Shown piece after piece: positions 17,824-27,064 of a DNA stretch of 64,000 nt. Source of the stretch: Parvibaculum lavamentivorans DS-1 (lineage in GTDB: Bacteria > Pseudomonadota > Alphaproteobacteria > Parvibaculales > Parvibaculaceae); the NCBI RefSeq assembly GCF_000017565.1, contig NC_009719.1:1550001-1614000 (forward strand), written 5' to 3'. Numbering within the stretch: position 1 is the first letter of the stretch; every line of letters begins with the position of its first letter. The notes below the pieces were generated by a model. It had not been told where the DNA came from, made no database searches, and saw nothing but the letters and a program-made list of their open reading frames with translations. The translations under genes were made by a program, and so were the position numbers.

Positions 17824-17911
17824 TTGTCACCCCGGCGAAAGCCCGGGCCCATGGGCATCAAGGCGCGTGGCCGATTCAGATGGATCCCGGCTTCCGCCGG
17901 GATGACATTTG
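17824..17911. repeat. Dispersed palindromic repeat, second type
   Basis: Outer ends GTCACCCCGG and CCGGGATGAC enclose two hairpins, CCCGGCGAAAGCCCGGG and ATCCCGGCTTCCGCCGGGAT. The layout resembles the repeat upstream of asd but the sequence differs. Typical of abundant dispersed intergenic palindromes in GC-rich alphaproteobacteria. Confidence 0.7.
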
Positions 17912-17957
17912 AGGAGAAGGTGGTGAGGAGAAGGCGGCGCGGAAAGGACGGCGATCC

Positions 17958-18494
17958 TCACTCCGCCACATACTCCGCATCAGGCTTCCCGTTCTCATAG
18001 GCAAACATCAGCGCCGTCTTCAAGCTTGCGAAGTCCTCGACCACGCAGTCGCTGGAATCGAGTGTCACGCCCATCTCCGACAGCGCCACGCCTTTTTCCT
18101 CCGCCATGCTCACAAAGTCCGGGCAGATCATGCTCCAGCGCCGCCAGTTCGCGCCGTCGCGTTCGACCAGCGCATAGAGATTGCCTTCCGGCGAATCCGC
18201 CTCGCGCGCCTGCACGGCATAGAGGTCCGGCGCGATTTCCTTCATGAGGCCGGCGAAGATCTTTCCGTCCTCGCCCGTGGTCATGAGATAGAGATCGCCG
18301 TCCCGCGTGATACGCGTCTCCTCCTCCGTCGCGCCGGTGCGCGCGCCCGTCTCGTCCAGCTCGTGAAGCACGAGGCGCGTCCCGTCCGCAATCGGGTAAT
18401 CGGCATCGGCGGGCTTGATGAGATCCTCCGCCGAAATGAAGCAGCCGCCGAGCAGCAGGGCGGCGGAGATGGAAAGGACCTGACCGATTTTCAT
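17958..18494 (-). CDS. Putative lipoprotein of unknown function
   Basis: A 178-residue product beginning MKIGQVLSISAALLLGGC, a signal peptide with lipobox LGGC and lipidated Cys18. The mature part is acidic and mostly beta-predicted (GTRLVLHELDETG, then DGDLYLMTTGEDGKIFAGL), with two further cysteines (ICPDF, SSDCVV) that could form a disulfide in the periplasm. No family recognised. It is isolated between repeats, on the strand opposite to sdh. Confidence 0.75.
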   Translation of the reverse strand: MKIGQVLSISAALLLGGCFISAEDLIKPADADYPIADGTRLVLHELDETGARTGATEEETRITRDGDLYLMTTGEDGKIFAGLMKEIAPDLYAVQAREADSPEGNLYALVERDGANWRRWSMICPDFVSMAEEKGVALSEMGVTLDSSDCVVEDFASLKTALMFAYENGKPDAEYVAE

Positions 18495-18556
18495 GATGTC
18501 TCTCCGATAAGCGCGAGGTGCGGCTCACTATAGAGAGCGAAGCAGCTTTCGTATCG

Positions 18557-18760
18557 GCGCAAAAAGAAACCCGGCTGCCGATGGCGGAGCCGGGTTTTGT
18601 GTGGGCGGAGGATGTGCCCCGCGCGGAGCGCAAAAGAAAACCCGGCCGCCGATGGTGGGACCGGGTTTTGTGTGGGCGGAGGATGTGCCCCGCGCGGAGC
18701 GCAAAAGAAAACCCGGCCGCCGATGGTGGGGCCGGGTTTTGTGTGGGCGGAGGATGTGCC
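18557..18760. repeat. Three tandem copies of a 71-bp terminator-like unit
   Basis: Units start at 18557, 18628 and 18699, an exact 71-bp spacing. Copies 2 and 3 are nearly identical, copy 1 is slightly diverged and copy 3 is cut at about 62 bp. Each unit contains AAACCCGG(C/T) pairing across a short loop with CCGGGTTTT, flanked by A and T runs. It could therefore act as an intrinsic terminator in both directions. It lies upstream of the 17958-18494 gene and downstream of the minus-strand ABM gene, so it would insulate one from the other. Confidence 0.85.
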
Positions 18761-18878
18761 GGGGCGGTTTGCGCAGCCGGGGCCTTGCCCTGTATCGGAA
18801 TGCCGTCCATCGCCGGCATGAGCAACACCCTGCGCCTCGATCTCTGAATGTTCGGTGAACGGAGGAACCGGATCGTCT

Positions 18879-19053
18879 CTGCCACCCTCCCCCAAGGGGA
18901 GGGTCAAACGGTCGAAGACCGTTTGGGGCGGGGTCGCCGAAGAGGCCATACATGCAATCGATAGCCGGTTCGCCGACGCGGCGCCGCGACCCCGCCCCGA
19001 AAAACCCTCGCGATGCTCGAGTTTTTCGACCCTCCCCCAAGGGGAGGGTGGGA
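18879..19053. repeat. Long dispersed inverted repeat, copy A (~175 bp)
   Basis: Starts CTGCCACCCTCCCC and ends GGGGAGGGTGGGA. The left half holds AAACGGTC/GACCGTTT and GGGGCGGGGTCGC; the right half has GCGACCCCGCCCC and CGACCCTCCCC, so the whole can fold into one long hairpin. A second copy with the same plan lies at 49736-49912, and a 30-bp solo end at 38733-38762. No coding content. Confidence 0.8.
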
Positions 19054-19086
19054 TAGAGGCGTTGTGCTGCGCATCCCCACTCCGCT

Positions 19087-19383
19087 TTACCCTTCCTTCA
19101 CCACAACTTCATGTATCGAGATTTCCGGCGCCGCCTCCGCCAGCCGCCGCGCCGCTTCCATGAATTCATGGCAATAGCTCTGCGCGAAATGGAAGTCGAC
19201 GGCGGCGCGGTCCTTCCATTCCTCGTAAAAGAAAAAGCGTCCCGGCTCCATCTGGTCTTCGTAATAGCTGTAGGAGAGGTTGCCGGGCTCGGCGCGCGAG
19301 AGCCGCACCTGCCGTTCGGCGACGGGGCGGAAGGCCTCGCGGTTCGCCGCCGGAATCTTCGCCGCGCCGGTAATGACGATCAT
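19087..19383 (-). CDS. ABM-domain (YgiN-like) monooxygenase-type protein
   Basis: A 98-residue protein with the dimeric ferredoxin-like alpha/beta fold of antibiotic biosynthesis monooxygenases: MIVITGAAKIP at the start, EPGNLSYSYYEDQMEPGRFFFYEEWKDRAAVDFHF in the middle (a classic ABM pattern) and a C-terminal ISIHEVVV strand. Members include quinol monooxygenases and many uncharacterised proteins. Its ATG overlaps the stop of the SnoaL-like gene by four bases, so the pair is co-translated. Substrate unknown. Confidence 0.82.
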   Translation of the reverse strand: MIVITGAAKIPAANREAFRPVAERQVRLSRAEPGNLSYSYYEDQMEPGRFFFYEEWKDRAAVDFHFAQSYCHEFMEAARRLAEAAPEISIHEVVVKEG

Positions 19384-19757
19384 GGTTTCTCTCCCGCTTC
19401 GGTCACGGAAGCGGGATCGTAGTAAAAGCGTTCGCGGTGGATCAGGTCGCCCTGCCAGTCCTGGCAGGCCATCTCGTTCATCACTCTTGTCTTTCCGTCC
19501 GGCCCGGTGATCTCGAAGACCCAGTTCACGACCGACCGGTCCCCGTCCACGAGAAACCAGTCCGCCTCCCTTGTGACGATCCTGCTCGTTTCAAGCACCT
19601 TGCGCTCGCTCTTCGCCAGCGCGTCGCGGCCGCCGCGCGGCGGGTGTGCGTTTTCCTGCATCGTCGCGTCCCCGGTATAGAAGCGTTCGATCGCTTCCAC
19701 GAATTTTCCCGCCTTCACACAGGCGATGAAATCGAGAACCCGTTCGCGGTCCGGCAT
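19380..19757 (-). CDS. SnoaL-like / NTF2-fold protein
   Basis: A 125-residue protein starting MPDRERVLDFIACVKAGKFVEAIERFY and including GDATMQENAHPPRGGRDAL, the layout of SnoaL-like polyketide cyclase and ketosteroid-isomerase-like families. The C-terminal part is DWQGDLIHRERFYYDP. ATG at 19757 has a GCAGGAGAGG ribosome binding site; the frame is open 11 codons further upstream. It overlaps the ABM gene by ATGA. Both domains are small alpha+beta barrels, so a joint role on a small hydrophobic molecule is possible, but this is inference. Confidence 0.8.
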   Translation of the reverse strand: MPDRERVLDFIACVKAGKFVEAIERFYTGDATMQENAHPPRGGRDALAKSERKVLETSRIVTREADWFLVDGDRSVVNWVFEITGPDGKTRVMNEMACQDWQGDLIHRERFYYDPASVTEAGEKP

Positions 19758-20221
19758 GGCGCCTCTCCTGCTTTTGCATGGAAGCGGCATGTTAGAGCAC
19801 GGGATCGAGGCGCGCTATCGGGATGACGATAGGGGTCTGACTGACGGTGGGCTGACGGCGGAAGGCGGTTCCGCCGGTCAAATTAGTCTTTATACGGATG
19901 AAAGAAGCCGGCCCGCACCGCCCGAGGGGGGAGGGGGCAGTGCTGGCCGTGGCGTCGGCAGCTGAGGGATGCTGACGCCGGGGAGTCCAGTGGAGTGGAG
20001 GGGGAGATCTTCCTCCCCATCCGAAGCTTCAAACGGCGGGGGATTTCTTTTCCGTCGCTTTTTCTCGAAAAAACTTGTCCCCGCCGGTTTCTTCCCGCTC
20101 CGGTCTCTTGCGCGCGCGCCCCTTATCCCCGCCTTTTGAGCCGGGCGGCGGGGATCCCCCGGGGGGTAAATGCCGTCGCGCTCCCCGCCGGTGCCGAAGC
20201 GCGATCCCCCAAAAGCCTTCA

Positions 20222-20253
20222 TGACGGTTCGGTGACAGTTCGATGACAGTCGG
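20222..20253 (-). promoter_or_regulatory. Triple Pho-box-like direct repeat upstream of arsR
   Basis: Read on the minus strand, three 7-mers CTGTCAT, CTGTCAC and CCGTCAT are separated by 4-nt CGAA spacers, an 11-bp period. This matches the layout of PhoB boxes (two CTGTCAT-like repeats with a 4-bp spacer). The same 32 bp occurs at 53223-53254. It lies about 65 bp upstream of the arsR start but points away from it. The rest of the 560-bp gap (19758-20317) is GC-rich and holds nothing else that could be assigned apart from the arsR promoter. Confidence 0.5.
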
Positions 20254-20281
20254 CCGGAAACCGGCTTCCGGTCATGCCCGC

Positions 20282-20317
20282 TTGACAGCCGAATATCATT
20301 TTGATAGTTATCGAAAT
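20282..20317 (+). promoter_or_regulatory. Probable arsR promoter and ArsR operator
   Basis: TTGACA at 20282-20287 is a perfect -35 hexamer. An AT-rich block follows that contains overlapping inverted repeats: ATCATTTTGAT and TTGATAGTTATCGAA (arms GATA/TATC). The ArsR start codon follows at once. An AT-rich dyad at this place in a GC-rich genome is typical for ArsR autorepression. A clear -10 could not be fixed. Confidence 0.6.
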
Positions 20318-20680
20318 ATGGAAATGGAAGCCGCAATCGCCGCCTTGTCAGCCCTCGCGCAGGAGACGCGCCTGTCGATTTTTCGCGCCCTTGTGCGCGC
20401 CCAGTCGCCGGTCGCAGGCGAGGGCGGGCTCGCCGCGGGCGAGATTGCCGAGGCGCTGGGCGTCGCGCCGGCCACTTTGTCCTTTCATCTCAAGGAGTTG
20501 TCCCATGCGGGCTTGGTCGCTTCGCGGCGCGAGGGACGCTCCATTCTCTACACGGTCAATCTCGACGCGATGCTGGGCCTCACCGGTTTCCTGCTCGACG
20601 ATTGCTGCCAGGGCGCTTGCGGCACCTTGTCCCCCTGCGCCGTCACGCCCGTAAATTCAACCCGGAAGGAGTGCGTCTGA
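20318..20680 (+). CDS. arsR: ArsR-family arsenic-responsive repressor
   Basis: A 120-residue winged-helix repressor, expected to leave DNA when As(III) binds. The HTH lies at about 41-67 (GEIAEALGVAPATLSFHLKE). The C-terminal end carries Cys96, Cys97, Cys101 and Cys107 (DDCCQGACGTLSPC), like ArsR proteins of the Acidithiobacillus type whose arsenite site is a C-terminal cysteine cluster and not the alpha-3 CVC motif. Start ATG at 20318 (MEMEAAIAAL); a second ATG lies two codons downstream. The stop overlaps the arsI ATG by one base. First gene of arsR-arsI-arsC-acr3. Confidence 0.94.
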   Translation: MEMEAAIAALSALAQETRLSIFRALVRAQSPVAGEGGLAAGEIAEALGVAPATLSFHLKELSHAGLVASRREGRSILYTVNLDAMLGLTGFLLDDCCQGACGTLSPCAVTPVNSTRKECV

Positions 20681-21102
20681 TGAAACGTCTGCATGTGAGC
20701 TTCGGTGTCGAGGATCTGGAAAAGTCCATTGCCTTCTACTCAACGCTGTTCGGCGAGGAGCCCTCGGTCACGCGTCCTGGCTATGCGAAATGGATGCTCG
20801 ACGATCCGCGCGTCAACTTCGTCGTGGAGTCGCTATCGGGCGAAAAAGGCTTTTCCCATGCGGGTATTCAGGTCGACGAACAGGAAGAACTGGCGCCGAT
20901 CTTCGATCGCCTGAAGCAGGCGGAAGCGCCTTACCTGCCTGAAGGCGTCACCACCTGCTGCTATCACAAGTCGGAAAAAAGCTGGACCGCCGATCCCGAC
21001 GGCGTGCGCTGGGAAGCCTTCTTCACCATGCACCAGATGGAAGAATTCGGCACCGGCCCCGAGGTGAAGGTCGAAGAAAAGCCTCTCAGCGCCTGCTGCT
21101 GA
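20680..21102 (+). CDS. arsI: ArsI/CadI-type vicinal-oxygen-chelate protein, probable C-As lyase
   Basis: A 140-residue single VOC-fold protein. The family pattern MKRLHVSFGVEDLEKSIAFY, FGEEPSV and YAKWMLDDPRVNF matches ArsI/CadI. The vicinal pair Cys93-Cys94 (TTCCYHKSEKSW) is the arsenic-binding motif of ArsI, which cleaves the carbon-arsenic bond of trivalent organoarsenicals. Candidate metal ligands are His5, His60 and Glu112. It ends with another vicinal pair (Cys139-Cys140). Start overlaps the arsR stop. CadI-like binding without lyase activity is the alternative. Confidence 0.88.
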   Translation: MKRLHVSFGVEDLEKSIAFYSTLFGEEPSVTRPGYAKWMLDDPRVNFVVESLSGEKGFSHAGIQVDEQEELAPIFDRLKQAEAPYLPEGVTTCCYHKSEKSWTADPDGVRWEAFFTMHQMEEFGTGPEVKVEEKPLSACC

Positions 21103-21129
21103 CGTAACTTCGTATACGGAGAAAACGAC

Positions 21130-21645
21130 ATGAACGCGCCGGCCGAAACCTACAACGTCCTTTTCCTGTGCACCGGAAACTCAGCGCGCAGCATCATGGC
21201 GGAAGCCTATCTGAATTCGCTTCCCGGCCGGCCGTTCAAAGCCTGGAGCGCCGGCAGTCATCCCGGCGGCACGGTCAATCCCTATGCCATCGACGTTCTG
21301 ACGACGGCCAAGCTTTCGACCGAAGGACTGCGTTCCAAATCCTGGGATGAGTTCGCCGTGCCCGGTGCGCCGAAGATGGATTTCGTGTTCACCGTCTGCG
21401 ACAACGCCGCGGGTGAAGTCTGCCCCATCTGGCCGGGACAGCCGATGACGGCGCACTGGCCCTTTCCGGACCCTGCCGCCTTCGAGGGAAGCGAGACCGA
21501 GAAGCGCGCCGTCTTCCTCGATGTCTTCCGGCAGATCCGCGCGCGGATCGACATCTTCACCAACCTGCCGCTCCGTTCGCTCGACAAGCTGTCGCTCCAG
21601 AAGCAGCTTGTGGATCTCGGCAGAATTCATGCAGGTGCCGCGTAA
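21130..21645 (+). CDS. arsC: Arsenate reductase, low-molecular-weight phosphatase type
   Basis: Reduces As(V) to As(III) with thioredoxin or glutaredoxin as reductant. 171 residues. The phosphatase loop CTGNSARS spans 14-21 with nucleophile Cys14. Further cysteines Cys90 and Cys98 ([11 protein letters not shown]) can take part in the disulfide relay. Asp114 in FPDP is the general acid. The C-terminal extension ([18 protein letters not shown]) is common in alphaproteobacterial members. The stop overlaps the acr3 ATG by one base. Confidence 0.95.
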   Translation: MNAPAETYNVLFLCTGNSARSIMAEAYLNSLPGRPFKAWSAGSHPGGTVNPYAIDVLTTAKLSTEGLRSKSWDEFAVPGAPKMDFVFTVCDNAAGEVCPIWPGQPMTAHWPFPDPAAFEGSETEKRAVFLDVFRQIRARIDIFTNLPLRSLDKLSLQKQLVDLGRIHAGAA

Positions 21646-22718
21646 TGGCGTCGGCGGAAGACGCGCCGCGGCAGCTCGGCTTTCTCGATCGTTATCTCAC
21701 CGTCTGGATATTCGCGGCGATGGCGGCGGGTGTCGCTGTCGGAAGCCTGTTCGAAGGAGTGCCTGCGGCACTTGAAAGCCTTTCCATTGGCTCGACCAAT
21801 ATCCCGATCGCGCTCGGCCTCATTCTCATGATGTATCCGCCGCTCGCGCGGGTGCGCTACGAGGAATTGCCGCGCATTTTCGAGGACCGCAAGGTGCTCG
21901 TGCTGTCGCTGGTGCAGAACTGGCTGATCGGGCCGTTCCTCATGTTCGGCCTCGCGGTGCTCTTCCTGCGTGACGAGCCGGCCTATATGACCGGCCTCAT
22001 TCTCATCGGCCTCGCGCGCTGCATCGCCATGGTCATCGTCTGGAACCAGCTTGCGCGCGGCAGCAATGAATATGCCGCCGCGCTTGTTGCCTTCAACAGT
22101 TTCTTCCAGCTTCTCTTCTTCAGCGTCTATGCCTGGTTCTTCCTCGCCGTTCTGCCGCCGCTTTTCGGTCTCGAAGGCCAGGTGATCGCGGTCGGCTTCT
22201 GGACGATTGCCGGCGCCGTCCTCGTCTTCCTCGGCATTCCCTTCGCGGCGGGCTATCTGACGCGGCGCTATCTTCGTCCGCAGATCGGCGCCGATGCCTA
22301 TGACAACCGCTTCCTGCCGCGCATCGGACCGATAACGCTGATCGCGCTCCTTTTCACCATCGCGGTCATGTTTGCGCTTAAAGGGGAGGCCGTGCTCGCA
22401 TTGCCGCTCGATGCCTTGCGCATTGCGGTGCCGCTGGCGCTCTATTTCGTTCTCATGTTCCTGATCAGCTTTGCGATGAGCCGGTTCCTCGGCGCGGATT
22501 ATCCGCGCACGGTGTCGCTCTCCTTCACGGCGGCGAGCAATAATTTCGAGCTTGCCATCGCGGTCGCCATCGCCGCTTTCGGCATCGCCTCGCCGGTCGC
22601 CTTCGCCACCGTCATCGGGCCGCTGGTCGAGGTGCCGGTGCTGATCCTGCTGGTCGGCGTCGCGCTTCGTCTGCGGGAGCGCTGGTTCGCCGATCCGGTT
22701 GCCCGTCCGGCCGATTGA
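21645..22718 (+). CDS. acr3: Arsenite efflux transporter, ACR3 family
   Basis: Exports As(OH)3 across the inner membrane. 357 residues with about ten membrane helices. The Acr3 signature [18 protein letters not shown] contains conserved Cys126 in TM4, and [18 protein letters not shown] in TM9 carries the conserved glutamate. The N-terminal [13 protein letters not shown] pattern is typical. It is translationally coupled to arsC by TAATG. Last gene of the operon, followed by a hairpin shared with the convergent small gene. Confidence 0.95.
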   Translation: MASAEDAPRQLGFLDRYLTVWIFAAMAAGVAVGSLFEGVPAALESLSIGSTNIPIALGLILMMYPPLARVRYEELPRIFEDRKVLVLSLVQNWLIGPFLMFGLAVLFLRDEPAYMTGLILIGLARCIAMVIVWNQLARGSNEYAAALVAFNSFFQLLFFSVYAWFFLAVLPPLFGLEGQVIAVGFWTIAGAVLVFLGIPFAAGYLTRRYLRPQIGADAYDNRFLPRIGPITLIALLFTIAVMFALKGEAVLALPLDALRIAVPLALYFVLMFLISFAMSRFLGADYPRTVSLSFTAASNNFELAIAVAIAAFGIASPVAFATVIGPLVEVPVLILLVGVALRLRERWFADPVARPAD

Positions 22719-22730
22719 CGGGTCCCCGCG

Positions 22731-22759
22731 AAAAAGCCCGCGCCTTCCGGCGCGGGCTT
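22731..22759. terminator. Bidirectional terminator between acr3 and the small acidic gene
   Basis: AAAAAGCCCGCGCC, a TTCC loop and GGCGCGGGCTT. On the minus strand the stem is followed by five T, giving a good terminator for the 22792-23100 gene. On the plus strand the tail is weaker but can still stop the ars transcript. Confidence 0.8.
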
Positions 22760-22791
22760 CATCTCGTCGAAGCGTGAAAGACTGCGCGGCC

Positions 22792-23100
22792 TTATTCGGC
22801 GGGCGCGGGCTCTTCCATCGGCGCGGGCTCCACTTCCATGGGGGCCGGCTCTTCTTCGGTCGTCATGTCGTCATAGGCTTCTTCCACCGCTTCGGCGGTG
22901 TCTTCGGCCGCTTCCTCGGTCGCGTCCATCGCGTCGCTTGCGGCTTCGCCGGTGGCGTCCATGGCGTCGCTTGCGGCTTCGCCCGTCGCGTCCATGGCGT
23001 CGCCGATGGTCGTGTCATCGGGGTTCATCACCCGATAGCCGATCACCAGCACAACGGCCAGCAGGATGATGGCGATGGCGGTCTTCATGAAATTGGACAT
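22792..23100 (-). CDS. Small membrane-anchored acidic repeat protein
   Basis: A 102-residue product with a membrane helix at about 6-23, then a strongly acidic, alanine-rich tail. The tail is built of 11-residue units: DAMDATGEAAS twice (34-55), DAMDATEEAAE (56-66) and DTAEAVEEAYD (67-77). Three EPAPME-like units end the protein. 11-residue periods of this kind form amphipathic helices in LEA-like and apolipoprotein-like proteins. ATG at 23100 follows GAGGG. The coding DNA shows a matching 33-bp repeat, so unit number may vary between strains. Function unknown. Confidence 0.72.
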   Translation of the reverse strand: MSNFMKTAIAIILLAVVLVIGYRVMNPDDTTIGDAMDATGEAASDAMDATGEAASDAMDATEEAAEDTAEAVEEAYDDMTTEEEPAPMEVEPAPMEEPAPAE

Positions 23101-23409
23101 GGCATTTTCCCTCTTGGGTATTTCCCTTGGCGGTAGTTCGCCCGCTTGTTGCACCCCGGCCGCCGAAAATGCGGCCCGAACAGGCTTCCCGCTTGCTTCC
23201 CACGGTCAGGCAGGCGCCCGTGCAGATGTTAGTGATGATTTGGGGCAAAACGCCACCGCGAAAGGGTCATTATTGGAAATCTTTTGGATTTGTTGACGTC
23301 ATGTCACGTTTGGAACGGAGCCGGAACGGCTGCCAAGCCCTTGCCGTCCGATTGCGCGCTGCGCTAAGTAGGCGCCGGGTAATACATCACAGGGAGACGC
23401 GGGCCCGCG

Positions 23410-24933
<1,524 letters not shown>

Positions 24934-24956
24934 GTGGCTCCAGACCGAATTGCAAA

Positions 24957-24984
24957 AATGGCGCTTCCAATCGGAGGCGCCATT
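24957..24984 (+). terminator. Hairpin terminator after mmsA
   Basis: AATGGCGCTTCC pairs with GGAGGCGCCATT over a 4-nt loop, with one G-U pair. The downstream tail is only moderately T-rich (CCTATAT). Confidence 0.6.
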
Positions 24985-25024
24985 CCTATATGCGGCGGGT
25001 CACACATCCTGGGGGAGTCGCATC

Positions 25025-25861
25025 ATGAGCGGCGATACACCGATCGACCTTGACGCCTATTTCAACCGCATCGGCTATTCGGGGTCGCATGCGCCGACGC
25101 TCGAAACATTGAAAGCGCTTCACTACGCACATGCGCTATCGATCCCCTTCGAAAATCTCGATGTGCTGGCCAAGCGGCCGATCCTGCTCGATCCAGTCTC
25201 GCTGCAAAAGAAGCTGGTGACGGACCGGCGCGGCGGCTACTGCTTCGAGGTCAACGCCCTCTTCGCGGCCGTCTTGCGTCAGCTCGGTTTCGACCTGACG
25301 ACGCTGATCGGGCGCGTCCGATGGATGTCGCCGGAGGAGGTGGACACGGCGCGTTCGCATATGCTGATGCGGGTCGAACTCCCGGAAGGGCCATTTCTCG
25401 CCGATGTCGGCTTCGGCGGCCTCACCATGACGGGGCCGATCCGTTTCGAAACCGGCATCGAGCAGGAGACGCCGCATGAGCCGCGCCGCTTGATCGATCA
25501 CGAGGACGGGCTCGAGCTTCAGGCGAAGATCGGCGGCGAGTGGGTGCCGGTCTACCGCTTCACGATGGAGCCGCATCGCCGCACCGATTACGAAGTTGCG
25601 AGCTGGTACACCTCGACGCATCCCTCCTCGATCTTCGTGCAGTTCCTGATCGCCGGGCGGCCGCAGGAGGACAAGTGGTTGTCCCTCCTCAACCGCGATT
25701 TCAAGATTCGCGGTCTCGACGGCAAGGCAGTGACACGGCGGCTCGACAGCGCGGACGAGATTGCCGAGGTGCTCGACAGCTATTTCGGCATAAGCCTGTC
25801 CGAGGACGACAAGGCGGTCATGCTCGCGCCCTATATGGACGCCTGGCGGGCGATGCCCTGA
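25025..25861 (+). CDS. nat: Arylamine N-acetyltransferase
   Basis: Transfers acetyl from acetyl-CoA to arylamines and hydrazines. 278 residues. The Cys-His-Asp triad is complete: Cys73 in RRGGYCFEVN, His112 in RSHMLMRV and Asp127 in LADVGFGG. The N-terminal HYAHALSIPFENLDV and the C-terminal half (FTMEPHRRTDYEVASWYTS) are typical. ATG at 25025 follows GGGGGAGTC. Physiological substrate unknown; no linked xenobiotic genes. Confidence 0.95.
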   Translation: MSGDTPIDLDAYFNRIGYSGSHAPTLETLKALHYAHALSIPFENLDVLAKRPILLDPVSLQKKLVTDRRGGYCFEVNALFAAVLRQLGFDLTTLIGRVRWMSPEEVDTARSHMLMRVELPEGPFLADVGFGGLTMTGPIRFETGIEQETPHEPRRLIDHEDGLELQAKIGGEWVPVYRFTMEPHRRTDYEVASWYTSTHPSSIFVQFLIAGRPQEDKWLSLLNRDFKIRGLDGKAVTRRLDSADEIAEVLDSYFGISLSEDDKAVMLAPYMDAWRAMP

Positions 25862-25942
25862 GGCAAGTTTGGAGGTGAACCCGCCGCCGTTTCGCGCTAT
25901 GCCGGTTTTGGTCATGGTCCGCAACAGCGATTTCACCCCCGA

Positions 25943-27064
25943 ATGAACCCCGGTCCCCTTCCTGCCTATCGCGAGAAGATTGCGCGCGGCGAAATCGCCG
26001 AGGACGCAGCGCAGGCGCATGTCGCCGCGCGGCTGCAGCATCTGGCGGATGAGCTTTCCGAATGGGTTCCCGGCAAGAAGGTCGGACCGTTTGCCTGGGC
26101 GGGCTTCGGCAAGCCGGTGACACCGCCGGAAGGGCTTTACATCTGGGGCGGCGTCGGGCGCGGCAAGTCGATGCTGATGGATCTCTTCTACGAGGCGGTG
26201 CCGATCGCGCCGAAGCGCCGGGTGCATTTTCATGCCTTCATGCAGCAGGTGCATGAGCGTATTTTCGACTGGCGGCAGAAGGAAAAGGCGGGCGAAGTGA
26301 AGGGCTCCGATCCCATCCCCCCCGTCGCCGACACGATAGCGAAGGAAGCCTCGCTTCTCTGCTTCGACGAATTCCAGGTTCATGACATCGCGGATGCCTC
26401 TATCCTCGGGCGCCTCTTCTCGCATTTGTTCGAACGCGGCGTCGTCGTCGTCGCCACCTCGAACCGGGCGCCGGAAGGGCTCTACGAAGGCGGGCTCAAC
26501 CGGCACCGCTTCCTGCCCTTCATCGACCTCGTGAAGACGAAGATGGATGTGCTGCATCTCGACAGCGCGGTCGATTACCGCCTCGACCGGATCAAGGGCC
26601 TGCCGGTCTATTACACGCCGCTCGACGCCGCCGCCGACGCCGCGCTCGACGATGCCTTCGAAAAACTCACAGACGCGGCGCATGGCGAGCCGATGAGGCT
26701 GGCGCTCAAGGGCCGCGCCGTCGAAGTGCCCGAAGCGATGCATGGTGTTGCCCGCTTCTCCTTCGCGGACCTATGTGCGAAGCCGCTCGGCGCAGCCGAC
26801 TATCTGAAGATCGCACAATGCTTTCACACGGTTCTCATTCGCGATGTGCCGGTGATGGGGCCCGAACGCCGCAACGAGGCGAAGCGGTTCGTCACGCTGA
26901 TCGACGCGCTATACGAGGCGAAGACGAAGCTCATTCTGTCCGCCGAGGCGCCGCCGGAGGCGCTCTATGAAAAAGGCGACGGCGCGTTCGAGTTCGAGCG
27001 CACGGCGTCGCGGCTGATGGAAATGCAGAGCGTCGATTATCTCGGCCTCAGAAGCGCCGACTAG
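25943..27064 (+). CDS. zapE: AFG1-like ATPase, cell division protein ZapE
   Basis: AAA-type ATPase that acts at the FtsZ ring and under low-oxygen or high-temperature stress in E. coli. 373 residues. Walker A GGVGRGKS at 69-76; Walker B LLCFDEFQV with Asp142 and Glu143; sensor region VVVATSNRAPEGLY; C-terminal SVDYLGLRS. The ATG follows a weak site after an 81-bp gap from nat. Its TAG overlaps, tail to tail, the stop of the minus-strand lipoprotein gene within CTAG. Confidence 0.93.
   Translation: MNPGPLPAYREKIARGEIAEDAAQAHVAARLQHLADELSEWVPGKKVGPFAWAGFGKPVTPPEGLYIWGGVGRGKSMLMDLFYEAVPIAPKRRVHFHAFMQQVHERIFDWRQKEKAGEVKGSDPIPPVADTIAKEASLLCFDEFQVHDIADASILGRLFSHLFERGVVVVATSNRAPEGLYEGGLNRHRFLPFIDLVKTKMDVLHLDSAVDYRLDRIKGLPVYYTPLDAAADAALDDAFEKLTDAAHGEPMRLALKGRAVEVPEAMHGVARFSFADLCAKPLGAADYLKIAQCFHTVLIRDVPVMGPERRNEAKRFVTLIDALYEAKTKLILSAEAPPEALYEKGDGAFEFERTASRLMEMQSVDYLGLRSAD

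Noticed and set aside
18557-18760. CRISPR array
   Set aside because: Regularly spaced repeats, but the whole 71-bp unit is repeated, so there are no unique spacers, only three units and no cas genes.
19890-20336. A 148-codon minus-strand frame in the gap before arsR
   Set aside because: Proline/arginine-rich, runs through the repeat and the ArsR operator, with no ribosome binding site or domain.
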